A stretch of 64,000 bases of DNA from Phymorhynchus buccinoides (lineage: Eukaryota; Mollusca; Gastropoda; Neogastropoda; Raphitomidae), in contig CM065711.1 in the NCBI GenBank assembly GCA_017654935.2, positions 32,576,435 to 32,640,434 of the forward strand, read 5' to 3'. Numbering within the stretch: position 1 is the stretch's first letter; every line of letters begins with the position of its first letter. A program made the position numbers and the translations under genes. Shown in pieces: positions 10,910 through 25,218 of this stretch. The notes beneath the pieces were generated by a model that saw only the letters and a program-made list of their open reading frames with translations, was not told where the DNA came from and did not search any database.

Positions 10910-13550
10910 TGGCCCTCTTCGACTCCTATTCTCTGAACCGCAGTACTCTTATTGTGCTAGGTGATTTAAATTTTCACTTCGATAACCAACAGTCCTCTCA
11001 CACAAAGCGTCTCTGCCTCTCACTTGCAAACCACTCCCTTTCTCAGCTTGTAACCGAGCCTACACAAAACAAGGGCCACATCATAGACTGGCTAATTGCG
11101 CGGGATTCCGACCAACTTGTTTCGTCAGTCTCAGTGTCTAAGATCCTTTCCTCTGACCATTTTGCCGTCCTCGCCTGTCTTAATCTTTCCAAAACTCCCA
11201 GAAATAAACGTACGGTCACACGCCGTAATCTCAAGTCTATAGATATCGATACTTTTAGTTCAGAGGCAACAGAACTCCTTTCTAACGTGAGTATTTCCGA
11301 CGACCCTGCCTCGACTTTTAATTCTACTATGAGTAACTTGCTTGATAAACACGCTCCCCCATCCACTCGTGTTGTGCCCGATCGCCCCTGCGCTCCCTGG
11401 TACACGCCTGAACTTAGAGTAAATAAACGCACTAGTCGTAAGGCTGAGCGTCAGTGGCGGGCCTCAAAACTAGAAATACATCGTCAGATATATCAGTTTC
11501 TCCGTAACATCTTCACTCTTCTTCTGGCCAAGGCAAAAACAAGCTATTTTTCATCTAAAATTCTTGAAGCCAACACAACAAAAGTCCTGTTCTCCACCAT
11601 GTCTGATCTCCTAGGCAACAAGAAATCAAGTCCTCTGCCATCAAATATCAGTCCTGACAAACTGCCATAAACCTTTTCCTCCTTCTTCTCCACCAAGATT
11701 ATCGATCTACGATCAAAAATCGACTCCATGCCTTTTCAACCAACTATTCCAGACCCATCATTCACTGGTGTCCCCCTTCTCTCTTTCAAGCCGGTGTCTG
11801 AGACCGAAGTTCTTTCTACTTTGAAAGAAATGCATTTTAAATCCTGTGATCTTGACCCCATCCCAGCCTCTCTTTTCTCACAAATCTATCAACACCTTCT
11901 GCCATCAATCACCAACATCATCAATTCTTCTTTAGTTTCAGGTGTGTTTCCTTCTGCTTTCAAAACCGCTCTTGTAAGGCCCCTTCTCAAGAAGAACAAT
12001 CTGGATCCTAATAATCTGAAAAACTACAGACCTGTATCTAACCTCCCTTTTCTCTCCAAACTCCTTGAGAAGACTGTCCTGAAACACCTTAACGATCATC
12101 TATCCTCAAACAATCTTCATCATCCTTATCAGTCTGCCTATAGAACCAACCACAGTACTGAAACAGCCCTTGTTCAAATCGTCAATGACCTCTTACTTGC
12201 TTCTGATGCTGGTCAAATCTCTCTTTTGACACTTCTTGATCTCTCTGCTGCCTTTGATACCATAGACCACTCCATTCTTCTGTCTCGACTTGAACATACT
12301 TTTGGAATTAAGGGCCCTGCTCTTTCTTGGTTTTCCTCTTACCTTTCTGATCGTTTTCAATCAGTTCTGGTCAATGGTCGTCAGTCTGAACAGGTTAGGC
12401 TTTCTTGTGGAGTCCCCCAGGGGTCTGTGCTTGGTCCTGTCTTGTTTACTTTGTATACGTCACCTCTTGCCAATGTCATCGATCAGCACAACATGAAACA
12501 TCACTTCTATGCAGATGACTCACAACTCCAAAACAGTACAACCCCTGAAGATCTAGATTCCATTCTTACAGAAAGTAACAACTGCTATATTGATATTCAA
12601 AATTGGATGGTTCAAAATAAACTTCAATTAAATGGTGAAAAAACCGAAGCAATGCTTGTAGGGACAAAAAACAAACTAGCCTCTGTTTCCATAGAGTCAA
12701 TCCAACTGGGTAACAATATCATTCCCCTCTCAGACTCAGTCAAAAACTTAGGTGTCACTTTGGACAATACTCTTTCCATGCAGAGTTTCCTGACTCAGAC
12801 CTGTCAGTCCTGCTACTATCAAATTCGTCGCATTGGCTATATTCGTAAATACCTCTCAGATGAAGCCACAGCAATGCTTGTTACTTCCCTCATCCTATCT
12901 CGTATTGACTACTGTAATGCTCTCCTTTCTGGCCTATCAGTCTCTTCTCTATCTTGTCTCCAGCGTATTCAAAACACAGCTGCTCGTCTTGTCCTTAGGA
13001 AGAAAAAGTTCGATCATGTTAGCCCTCTTCTGCGTTCTTTGCACTGGCTTCCTGTCGCAGACAGAATTGAGTATAAATTAAACACACTTTGCTATAAATC
13101 TATTCATAAAGCTGCTCCATCTTACCTCTGTGACAATATTTCCATCTATACGCCAGCTCGCACTTTACGTTCAGTTTCTGACCCTCTTTCTCTCCAGATC
13201 CCTAGGTATAAGCTTTCAACTGTTGGTCGGCGCTCTTTTGCTGTCTCAGGACCGACCTCCTGGAACAAACTTCCTCTCTCCCTCCGTCAGCGACCGACTC
13301 TCTCTGCTTTCAAAGCTAACCTCAAAACCCACCTGTTCCCCCGTCATTAAAGCTCCTCTCTCTTTATCTTCTCTCTCTTGCCATTAGGTCTGTTTCTGCT
13401 ATATTCCATTTATGTTATCTGTGTGTGTTCGCTTTGTATTGCGTTTGTGTTTGAATGCGCTTTGAATGCTAACGTGTGTGTGCGCTTTGATTTGATTTCT
13501 ATCAAGATTCAGCGCCGTATAAATACTGTATGTTGTTGTTGTTGTTGCCT
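10910..13550 (+). mobile_element. L2/CR1-type LINE, 5'-truncated, single nonsense codon
   Basis: One frame runs from the left junction to 13350, broken only by a TAA at 11668-11670. It starts inside the endonuclease domain (VLGDLNFHFD, then a DHFAVL block). It continues through a linker into reverse transcriptase: NYRPVSNLPFLSKLLEK, motif A LLDLSAAFDTIDHS (about 12231-12272), GVPQGSVLGPVLF, and FYADDSQL with the catalytic pair at 12508-12519. The C-terminal end is SAFKANLKTHLFPRH. The 3' end shows GCGCCGTATAAATAC followed by a (TTG)n tail (about 13531-13548), as is typical of L2 elements. Comparison with the inverted contig 4 copy (about 63330-63400) shows the site without the element, with roughly 25-30 bp of target missing here. 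It is recent and nearly intact, but 5'-truncated. Confidence 0.93.
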
Positions 13551-13834
13551 TTAATTTAAACACAGTGTATTCTTTTTATTATGTATCCTACACAACACTG
13601 TCTATGTTTGGTGGTCGTTCTGTTTTATTGTGGTCAAACCGAGAAACATGTGCATGCACATTGTCTCCAGTTACATATTGGACTGATCTGTGCTGTGTGT
13701 CGGCATTCATGTATGTCTGCTGTTGGTTAATGTTTGGGTTAGGGAGACGGTTAACAATTGCGTTGGGGTTACGAAAAACAATGAGATGTAAAACAAAAAA
13801 AGAGGTCATATACATACGGCTATGCATAGACTAG
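13551..13834. other. Unique spacer shared with contig 4
   Basis: No gene is seen. It matches the reverse complement of about 63040-63340, with a few indels. Confidence 0.65.
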
Positions 13835-15890
13835 GGGACACATAGAGATGGCTACACATAACAGGGGGACACATAGAGATGGCTACACATAACAGAGGGA
13901 CACATATGACATACACATAACAGGATGATACATAGAGATGGCTACACATAACAGGGGGACACATAGAGATGGCTACACATAACAGGGGGACACATAGAGA
14001 TGGCTACGCATAACAGGGGGACACATAGAGATAGCTACACATAACAGGGGGACACATAGAGATGGCTACACATAACAGGGGGACACATAGAGATGGCTAC
14101 ACATAACAGGGGGACACATAGAGACGGCTACACATAACAGGGGGACACATAGAGATGGCTACACATAACAGGGGGACACATAGAGATGGCTACACATAAC
14201 AGGGGGACACATAGAGATGGCTACATATAACAGGGGGACACATAGAGATGGCTACACATAACAGGGGGACACATAGAGATGGCTACACATAACAGGGGGA
14301 CACATAGAGATGGCTACACATAACAGGGGGACACATAGAGAGATGGCTACACATAACAGGGGGACACATAGAGATGGCTACATAACAGGGGGACACATAG
14401 AGAGGCTACACATAACAGGGGGACACATAGAGATGGCTACACATAACAGGGGGACACACACACATAACAGACACATAGAGATGGCTACACATAACAGGGG
14501 GACACATAGAGATGGCTACACATAACAGGGGGACACATAGAGATGGCTACACATAACAGGGGGACACATAGAGATACACATAACAGGCTACACATAACAG
14601 GGGGACACATAGAGATGGCTACACATAACAGGGGGACACATAGAGATGGCTACACATAACAAGGGGACACATAGAGACGGCTACACATAACAGGGGGACA
14701 CATAGAGACGGCTACACATAACAGGGGGACACATAGAGATGGCTACACATAACAGGGCTACACATAACAGGGGGACACATAGAGACGGCTACAGGGGGAC
14801 ATAACAGGGGGACACATAGAGATGGCTACACATAACAGGGGGACACATAGAGATGGCTACACATAACAGGGGGACACATAGAGACTACACATAACAGGGG
14901 GACACATAGAGATGGCTACACATAACAGGGGGACACATAGAGATGGCTACACATAACAGGGGGACACATAGAGATGGCTACACATAACAGGGGGACTACA
15001 CATAACAGGGGGACACATAGAGACGGCTACACATAACAGGGGGACACATAGAGATGGCTACACATAACAGGGGGACACATAGAGATGGCTACACATAACA
15101 GGGGGACACATAGAGATGGCTACACATAACAGGGGGACACATAGAGATGGCTACACATAACAGGGGGACACATAGAGATGGCTACACATAACAGGGGGAC
15201 ACATAGAGATGGCTACACATAACAGGGGGACACATAGAGATGGCTACACATAACAGGGGGACACATAGAGATGGCTACACTAACATATACATAGAGATGG
15301 CTACACATAACAGGGGACACATAGAGATGGCTACACATAACAGGGGGACACATAGAGATGGCTACACATAACAGGGGGACACATAGAGATGGCTACACAT
15401 AACAGGGGGACACATAGAGATGGCTACACATAACAGGGGGACACATAGAGATGGCTACACATATAACAGGGGGACACATAGAGATGGCTACGCATAACAG
15501 GGGGACACATAGAGATGGCTACACATAACAGGGGGACACATAGAGATGGCTACACATAACAGGGGGACACATAGAGATGGCTACACATAACAGGGGGACA
15601 CATAGAGATGGCTACACATAACAGGGGGACACATAGAGATGGCTACACATAACAGGGGGACACATAGAGATGGCTACACATAACAGGGGGACACATAGAG
15701 ATGGCTACACATAACAGGGGGACACATAACAGGGGGACACATAGAGATGGCTACACATAACAGGGGGACACATAGAGATGGCTACACATAACAGGGGGAC
15801 CCATAGAGACGGCTACATATAACAGGGAGACACATAGAGATGGCTACACATAACAGGGGGACACTTAGAGACGGGTGCACATAGAGATAG
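13835..15890. repeat. 31-bp minisatellite, about 66 units
   Basis: The unit reads ATGGCTACACATAACAG followed by GGGGACACATAGAG. Most units are identical, with scattered partial units and single-base variants (GACGG for GATGG). Because 31 is not a multiple of three, no long frame survives. The corresponding place in contig 4 (about 62960-63055, reverse) holds only about two units, so this array has expanded greatly here. Confidence 0.95.
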
Positions 15891-16414
<524 letters not shown>

Positions 16415-16659
16415 GTCACAATCTGGCATTTAGATCTATCTCCAAGAACATAAAGCAAGTACACTAACCAATTTCGTTGTGTCCTGTGTCCTTTTTATAT
16501 ATGTTTAACAGAATGTGCAAATCGAAGTATTTCTTCTTTTTTTTTACAGAGCTTACGTGAATGTACACAATCTGGCATTTCGATCTATCTGCAGAAACAC
16601 GAACCGCGTGAGCCTTAAAGGTTTCGCCTCTTGTTATTACTAACACTACCGTTCTTGAA

Positions 16660-19063
16660 TTTGCAGAGACCCATCGCCTCACCATCGCCAACACCCTCCA
16701 CCCTCACAAAAAGTCTAGAACAACTACGTGGCATTCACCAAACGGCCTAGTGCACAGCCAGATTGACTTCATTTTGATGCCCCAACGCTTCAAGTCTAGC
16801 ATCAACAAGGCAAAAACAAGGTCGTTTCCGGGAGCTAACATTGGCAGTGACCATGACCTCGTCCTCACTAACCTGAAGTTGAAGCTGAAGGTGAAACGGT
16901 TCAAGAAAAGCCCTCGCATCCGTTTTGATCTTGAAAAGTTGAAAGACCCAAAAATTGCAGAAGTCTTCCAGGCCCATATTGGCGGGACATTTGCCACTTT
17001 GAATGTTATAGATGATGACGTAGATACCCCCGCAGAGAACATTACAGAGGTGCTCCTTACAACAGCTGATGAAGTGCTGGGAAGACCCCAAAAGAAAAAC
17101 CAACCCTGGGTCACAAATAAAATCCTTGACCTGTGTGATCAAAGAAGGAGCCTTAAAATCGAGAAAAAGACCACCCCAGAGGCGGCCCATACTTACAGCC
17201 AAACAAACAAGATGATCAGGGAGAAGATGATCGACGCCAAAGATAACTGGATAGAAGAGCAATGCCAAAACGTTGACGAGGGAACAAAGGCAGGGAACTG
17301 CAAACGGGCTTATGAGATCCTCAAAACCCTTACCAAGACACAACAGCCAAAGGCTTCGGTAATCGAAGACAGCCGCGGGAACCTTCTTACGGTAAGCTTT
17401 GCTGTACTTGCCCGATATCGCGATGGACTGAATACTGCAAAGGGCTGTACAACTACGACCTACAACCAGACATCAACATCCTGAAGAAAGAGCAAGCTAA
17501 TTCGAGAAAGGCAGAAAATCTACCTGTTCTGCAAGAAGAAGTAGAAGCAGCTGTGCACAGTCTGAAAGCTGGAAAAGCACCAGGCGTTGACAATATTCCT
17601 GCTGAACTCCTTAAACATGGTGGATAAGAAGTGACGAAGGCCCTTACAAAACTGTGTCAGAAAATCTGGGACTCGAAGGAATGGCCAAAGGAATGGACAC
17701 GATCACTGAGAATGCCACTCCCCAAGAAAGGAAATCTTAAACAGTGCCAGAATTACAGGACGATCAGTCTGATCAGCCATCCCAGCAAAGTAATGCTACG
17801 TGTTATCCTCAGTCGCCTCAAGACCATTGCTGAGGAGCTATTGTCTGAAGAACAAGCTGGTTTCAGATCTGGAAGGAGCACAGTTGAGCAGATCTTCAAC
17901 TGCCGTGTAATTATAGAAAAACATTTACAGCATCAAAATGAACTCTACCATAATTTCATTGACTTTCGCAAGGCTTTTGACAGAGTTTGGCATGCTGGTT
18001 TGTGGCAAGTCACGAGAGGCTTCAACATCGAGGAAAGCTTTTTTCAAACCATCGAGGCACTCTACAATAACTCAAGTAGTGCAGATCTCCTCAATAATCA
18101 ACTCGGAGAATGTTTCCAAGCAACAGTAGGTGTCCGTCAAGGATGTTTACTTTCTCCAGTACTATTCAACATCTTCCTGGAGAAGATCATGCAAGACACC
18201 CTTCATGACCACCATACTTCCATCTCCATTGGTGGCAGACGCTTGTGCAACCTGCGTTTTGCTGACGACATAGACCTTTTGGGCAGCAGCAAGAACGAAC
18301 TCCAGGAGCTCACTGACAATCTTGTGAACAGCGCTGGGTCATACGGAATGGAAGTCAGCCATGAGAAATGCAAAGTCATGGTGAACAGTGTAATTGACAA
18401 CACCGCTGATATCACTATGAACGGTCAAAAGCTGGAAGAGGTGAAGAACTTCAAGTACTTGGGAGCACTTCTGTCCAAAGATGGCAGTTGCACCGCAGAG
18501 ATCCATCAGCGGATTACACAAGCTACAGCAGCTATGGCTAGACTGAGCAGAATTTGGAAAAGCAACATCAGCTTCACTACAAAGTACAGACTCTACCAGT
18601 CACTCATAATCACCATCTTTCTCTACGGGTGTGAAAAATGGACTCGGCTGGCTGACTCCGAGAGAAAAATTCAAGCTTTTGAAACTACATGCCTGATAAA
18701 ACTGCTGGGCATTACATACATAGAACGCAAGACAAATGAATATGTCCGCAACAAGATCGCAGAGCTGGTTGGGCCACAAGAACACCTTTTGACGACAGTT
18801 AAACATCGCAAGCTCATCTGGTTTGGCCACGTCAACCGTCACGAATCCTTGTCGAAGACCGTTCTCCAGGGAACCGTGGAAGGGGGCTGCCGTCGCGGCC
18901 GACAAAAGAAGAACTGGGTCGACAATATCAAAGAATGGACCAACATGAACATGAATGACCTGATCCCGGCCGCCCACCAGAGGCAGAACTGGAGAATGTT
19001 GTCTGCTGCTGCCCATCAATCCCCCCAACGACCACAGCGGTCAAGGGACTGAAGGAAGGAAGG
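16660..19063 (+). mobile_element. RTE-like LINE, 5'-truncated, with 12-bp target-site duplication
   Basis: The direct repeat ACCGTTCTTGAA at 16648-16659 and 19064-19075 flanks the element exactly. The left end starts inside the endonuclease (TWHSPNGLVHSQIDFILMP, GSDHDLVL). The reverse transcriptase follows: NYRTISLISHPSKVMLRVIL, motif A FIDFRKAFDRVWH, GVRQGCLLSPVLFNIF, and FADD at 18258-18269. The C-terminal block is GRQKKNWVDNIKEW then RQNWRMLSAAA, with a stop at 19050-19052. The tail is a short (GAAG)n run, typical of RTE-type elements. Coding is broken by a frameshift near 17400-17425 and a TAA at 17623-17625 inside KHGG-EVTKAL. It is therefore a dead but well-preserved copy. Clade assignment is by motif style. 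Confidence 0.9.
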
Positions 19064-19075
19064 ACCGTTCTTGAA

Positions 19076-19559
19076 CTATGTGGTCAACTGTGTGGTCATA
19101 TAACATCTATCCCAAGTCTTGATCTTTTGTGCAATGCAAAAAATATCATGGTCAGTGCAACAAAAACGTGTTTTGTACTGGGGTGAAATTTGACCGGGGA
19201 TCAAAATGTTTTACCCAGTTGCTATTATTTCTTTTGTGTTGCATGTTCAGTCCACGTGAAATTCGTTTTGTTCAATTCACGTGCAATTCGTTTTGTTCAA
19301 TTCACGTGCAATTTCTTTAAGCAGAAATGAAGTGAACTTTTCTCTGTCACTCTTCTCTTGTTCGTTGTCGTGGAAAGGTGGGGAAACCCTTTTATTACAC
19401 ATAAACAAATGAACAAGTAGTAGATCTCATGGTCATTTGTAATAAAAGGGTGTGACTTAATACGGTATTGGTCAGTTTCAACCAGTGGGAGAGCACGCTT
19501 TGATGTGGAGTAACAGGGAGGACAGATTGCAGGCTTGCATGCAAACAAATATGCAAATC
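19076..19559. other. No gene seen; start of the unit shared by copies A and B
   Basis: It contains a short direct repeat (TTCGTTTTGTTCAATTCACG, about two and a half units, 19256-19316) with CACGTG hexamers. The region is matched almost base for base at 37518-38002. Confidence 0.6.
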
Positions 19560-20010
19560 CTTTAACCTTTACTGGATCATGCTTTTGACTACACATACAC
19601 GATGGCGGGGGTCTTCCACGACCCCCTACTCAGTAAAGAGCTAATTCCTAGGTGTTTATCTCTGTCCAGATGGCGGGGGTCTCCCATGACCCCTACCTGT
19701 CAATGAGTCACCATGTGTTTATCCCTGTCCGGATGGCGGGGGTCTCCCACGACCCCTACTCAATGCACTGCAGTACTCTTTAAAGTAGGGGTCGTTGGAG
19801 ACCCCCGTCAACCGGACAGGTATATCAAAATTACGCGTCATATTACGTCATTTATATTTTATGCACATTAATGAAATTTAACACACTTAACGCCATTTAC
19901 GGTTTTGACAAAGTCTTTCATGAAGATTGCTTAAATAGTTTTAGAGATATAACATGTTCTGTGTGTCAAGGGATCGTGGGCGACCCCAGAAGTCCGGTAA
20001 AGGTTAAATC
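19560..20010. repeat. Second copy of the GGGTCGTGG dispersed hairpin repeat
   Basis: It has the same order as at 2650-3030: GGATCATGC, GTCTTCCACGACCCC, then the foldback CCTGTCCGGATGG ... CCGGACAGG (about 19728-19822), then an AT-rich part ending near a GCGACCCC motif. Confidence 0.75.
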
Positions 20011-20406
20011 CTTTTCTTCTGCCTCTCTGGGACTTTCTTTACAGTCAGTAATAATAATGTGTTGATCAGAGGCTGTATGAAACGGCAAGCGAAATGTTCA
20101 GTTGAGAAGCACTAGCATACTGTTTCAATTACCTTTATCAGGATGGAGATATTCAGATGTCATCAGTGAACAAAACTTCGTGTCAAAAACAAACCCAAAG
20201 CGTAGCTTAGAAAAGTGAAATTGGGGTCTTGGCCATTTATCATATCAGTTTAGGCGCTGTAGGATTTTGATGCCTTTTGCCGTCTAGATTTTGCTTCATA
20301 TGTAGTATACATTTAAAAAAAAAAAAATTGCCCGTGAATTTCGTTGGCTACTGTTTATTGTTTTAAAAAAATCTATTTCTCCAAATTTGTGGAGTACATA
20401 ATAGTA
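20011..20406. other. No gene seen
   Basis: AT-rich DNA with an A-run near 20312-20325 and no recognised feature. It is shared with copy B at 38456-38854. Confidence 0.5.
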
Positions 20407-20709
20407 TTACATTTTTTGGTCAATAAGATTTTTGAACATATTTAGTGATGATGCATTTACAGGTTCATTACAAAGATTGTTCCATGCAGTTATTACTCTG
20501 TTAGTGAAAAGGTTTTGAGCTGAACGACTGTTATTTAGGTTTTTTGTTAGTTTGACATTATGCCCTCGTTTTCTTTCCTCATCAGTTAGAGTTAGTAAAG
20601 GTTTAGTTGTGTTAGGATAATAAAACTGATGATGATGTGGGAGAGGATGGAAAAGCAACAAAGTACCCGTTTCTCCCATATGTGTTCCCAAATAAAGTTT
20701 ATGTCTCAT
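20407..20709 (-). pseudogene. LINE reverse transcriptase C-terminal fragment
   Basis: The minus strand encodes a typical LINE end: RGHNVKLTKNLNNSRSAQNL, then FTNRVITAWNNLCNEPV, then SSLNMFKNLIDQKM and a stop. The pattern (RGH, WN-LP-like, SL..FK..LD) is that of CR1/Jockey-group proteins. Only about 100 residues remain, with no catalytic part. The matching copy is at 38855-39169. Confidence 0.75.
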
Positions 20710-20754
20710 AGGGACTGCATCTAATGCACCAGAATCACGGGGCTAACTCTGTGA

Positions 20755-21485
20755 CCAGAATCAGGCTTCGTAGCATCAGTTAGGCTTCAGTTAGGCTTCG
20801 TAGCATCAGTTAGGCTTCAGTTAGGCTTCGTAGCATCAGTTAGGCTTCAGTTAGGTTTCGTAGCATCAGTTAGGCTTCAGTTAGGCTTCGTAGCATCAGC
20901 TAGGCTTTAGTTAGGCTTCTTAGCATCAGTTAGGCTTCAGTTAGGCTTCGTAGCATCAGTTAGGCTTCAATTAGGCTTCGTAGCATCAGTTAGGCTTCAG
21001 TTAGGTTTCGTAGCATCAGTTAGGCTTCAGTTAGGCTTCGTAGCATCAGTTAGGCTTCAGTTAGGCTTCAGTTAGGCTTCAGTTAGGCTTCGTAGCATCA
21101 AAGATAGGCTTCAGTTAGGCTTCGCAGTATCAAAGGTAGGCTTCAGTTAGGCTTTGCATCAAAGGCAGGCTTCAGTTAGGCTTCGTAGCATCAACGGTAG
21201 CTCCAGGTTGTCTTCGTAGCATCAACGATAGGCTTCAGTTAGGCTTGGTAGCATCAAAGGTAGGCTTCAGTTAGGCTTGGTAGCATCAAAGGTAGGCTTC
21301 AGTTAGGCTTGGTAGCATCAAAGGTAGGCTTCAGTTAGGCTTGGTAGCATCAAAGGTAGGCTTCAGTTAGGCTTCATAGCATCAAAGGAAGGATTCAGTT
21401 AGGCGTCGTAGCATCAGTTAGGCTTCAGTTAGGCTTTGTAGCATCAAATGTAGGCTTCAGTTAGGCTTCGTAACATCAAAGGAAG
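20755..21485. repeat. 30-bp minisatellite (TTAGGCTTC family)
   Basis: The basic unit is TTAGGCTTCAGTTAGGCTTC followed by GTAGCATCAG. The left half is regular; the right half uses variant units with AAAGGTAGGC spacers. About 24 units are present. It contains TTAGGC, but always inside the longer unit, so it is not a telomeric array. Copy B has the same array at 39205-39955 with small differences in unit types. Confidence 0.93.
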
Positions 21486-21894
21486 TCAAATCAGCCACTG
21501 TGGGTAGTCTCAGGATCTCTGGCAGACGTAGATGTTTGTCTGAAGCCCCTCTCCAAAATGTTACATGTCAATGCGATTTTGTGTTCTACAATCATAATTC
21601 CCTACATTAACTATGCCTTACTGATGTTCGTGAATTGCCACCTTGATGTTGGATTTTAGGATTGCACATGATCATGTAGCCAAAGACGCATTCATTCCAC
21701 AACACATAATGCTCTTTCCCCGTGAATCTACTCGCAACGCCATAAGGATGATTGTTTGATTTTTTAAGGCTTTCTTTACTTGAAATTGTAACCTGCATAA
21801 GAAGAAACGTGCTATTAACTCGTTTTTCGTTTGGAAGTGGGTATAATGTTCATCTAAAGGACGTTTCAACCATAGTTGAAAAAACAAATGAACC
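21486..21894. other. No gene seen
   Basis: Unique-looking DNA between the minisatellite and the SINE. Short open frames here show no family resemblance. Confidence 0.5.
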
Positions 21895-22080
21895 AGCCGT
21901 CATGGCGTAGTAGCGGATTACTAGTTGGGAGGTCACGGGTTCAAATCCCATCAGAGACGAGGTTTGTTTCGGTCCTGAACCGACTCCTACCCATAGTGAG
22001 TGGCTATGGGCTCAATGGAAAGACTGAAACCACGCAATCGAGCTTCATCCACTTAACATATGCGATTCTGAGAGTGTTGC
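21895..22080 (+). mobile_element. tRNA-derived SINE (copy A)
   Basis: The head resembles a tRNA gene with pol III promoter boxes. An A-box-like sequence is at 21903-21916 (TGGCGTAGTAGCGG) and a B box, GGTTCAAATCC, at 21938-21948. It is followed by a conserved body (GACTCCTACCCATAGTGAG, then GGCTCAATGG). The tRNA part lacks a convincing acceptor stem, so this is a SINE and not a tRNA gene. The same element sits at 40356-40540. The 3' end was not resolved. Confidence 0.75.
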
Positions 22081-22349
22081 TCTTATTGCATGACCACCAC
22101 TTCAGGTGTCTGTAATTCGCGGGACTGGTTAACGCCGGGATATCATTATGTAAGGAAGCAAAGAATACAGCCCTGTCACGTAGTCTCAGGCCGATGCGGA
22201 ACTCCATATCATAAGCATCATCATTGTTATCTGCCTCATTTCCATCAATCATCAAAAAGAAAAAGAAAACGTCTCAAATTCTATGGCTTGTATGCCTGCT
22301 CTCATGGTGACCTCAGTTTCGATTACCAATCCAACATGCTCTTGTATTC

Positions 22350-23530
22350 CTCCAGTGAAGCTGATTGCAAATATATATGGCTAAAGGGGTTTACAACCAA
22401 TAGTTTTCATACAACAATTGTTTGTTTTATGCAAATGGCCCGGGTCTTCACAATAGCAGTCACCAGAATAGCACTTCAAAATGCCTCCCACTGTATCTGC
22501 CCAGTGATGCTGATCGTGAATATATATGGTTTAAGGTGGTCTACAGCCAACTGTTTTCAAGCTATGGCTATTTTGTTCGGGTTACAGTCTGTTTTGATAA
22601 TTATAACGGTTTCAAGGTATACAAAGGTTAAGGTCAAGTGGCTATTAAACGTCTCCAACTGCATTCCTTAGGTCATGCTGATCAAGTATTTATATGGTTT
22701 TGTGGGTGTAAACCCAATGGTGTCTGAACTACAGCCACAGGTTTGAAAACTGAAAGTCCAATAATGTGAAATAATTATATGGCATCCAGAAGAAATGTCG
22801 GTTTTCAAGGTCAAATTTCAAGGTCCTTTTTATGGGACCATTCCTGCACTCTGTTACACCACCACACAAAAGTTGAAGCCATTCTATCTACTGGTTCATG
22901 AAATACATCTCGGACATGAAATATATAATGCAAAGAAGGAAATTTTGGTTTTGTGAGTCTTCCTTGGTGAAAATTTGCACTGGAAGTTCAGACTTTCTAT
23001 GGGACCATCTAGGTGCCATGACATACCCGAACAGAAAATGTGAAATCATTCTGAAATCATTCTGTCCAATGGTGCGTGAGTTACAGGGCAAACCTATTTT
23101 ACAGAAATGTGAGTCTTCCTTGGTGGTGATTTGTACTGGAGGTTCAAATTTACTATGGGACCTTATATGCACCACGATACACACCATCACACACAATTTG
23201 AAGCGATTCTGTGCACCAGTTCATGAGGTACACTTTGAACAAGCATCTTACAGAAAAGTGAGACTCCCTTGGCGGAGATGTGCACTGGAGGTTCACATTT
23301 TATATGAGACCATACCATGACACACACCGAATCAAACTTTGAACCGATTCTGTCTTATGGTATGTGAGTTACAGGGCGAACATATTTTGCAGAAACGTGA
23401 GTCTTCCTTAGCGGAGGTTTGCACCGAATGTTCACATTTTGTATGGGACCATCCGTGTACCATGACACACCACCACACAAAATTTGAAGCGATTCTCTTT
23501 ACCGGTTCATGAGTTACAGGGCGAATAGCA
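22350..23530. repeat. Diverged tandem modules of about 140-156 bp
   Basis: Units begin with GTGAGTCTTCC-like sequence at 22953, 23109, 23258 and 23397, each followed by TGCACTGGAGGTTCA and TATGGGACCAT blocks, then a CACACACAAAATTTGAAGC-like block and a GAGTTACAGGGCGAA block. To the left, related modules carry GCTGATCGTGAATATATATGG and CTACAGCC. Divergence between units is high, so the array is old. No coding function is apparent. Confidence 0.65.
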
Positions 23531-23584
23531 CTTCAAAATGTCTCTCACTGTATCTCAGTGATGCTGATTGTGAATATTATGTTA

Positions 23585-23750
23585 CCGTAAATATGTGAAA
23601 TCAGTAATTCATGAAATTCCTAAAATTTTCAGTAATTTCATGAAGCTACTGTGACCCCCAGTAATTACATGAAATTACTAAAAATCCTAGTAATTTCACG
23701 TAATTACTGAAATTAGACACCAGTTATTTCATGAAATTATTAAACGCCAC
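23585..23750. repeat. Cluster of 20-bp palindromes
   Basis: At least four imperfect palindromes of the form AGTAATTTCATGAAATTACT occur about 40 bp apart, each variant keeping near self-complementarity (for example AGTAATTACATGAAATTACT and AGTAATTTCACGTAATTACT). The same cluster is at about 42060-42210 in copy B. They could be binding sites for a dimeric protein, or remnants of small foldback units. Confidence 0.7.
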
Positions 23751-25159
<1,409 letters not shown>

Positions 25160-25218
25160 ACAACAAATATTCAACATGTGATTTTTCGGGGCCCTTAAAA
25201 CATCAACCTGAATCCATT

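Noticed and set aside
13835..15890. CRISPR-like array
   Set aside because: Units are head-to-tail without unique spacers, in an animal genome with no cas genes.
20620..20660. Second hammerhead candidate at a CTGATGATG string
   Set aside because: No GAAA core at the right distance and no pairing stem I; other CTGATGA or TCATCAG strings in the window were also checked and lacked the full set of elements.
20755..21485. Telomere-like TTAGGC array
   Set aside because: TTAGGC occurs only as part of a 30-bp unit and is the nematode, not the molluscan, telomere motif; this is an internal minisatellite.
21895..21960. Functional tRNA gene
   Set aside because: A and B boxes are present, but no closed acceptor stem could be drawn, and the head continues into a conserved body shared with another copy, as in a SINE.
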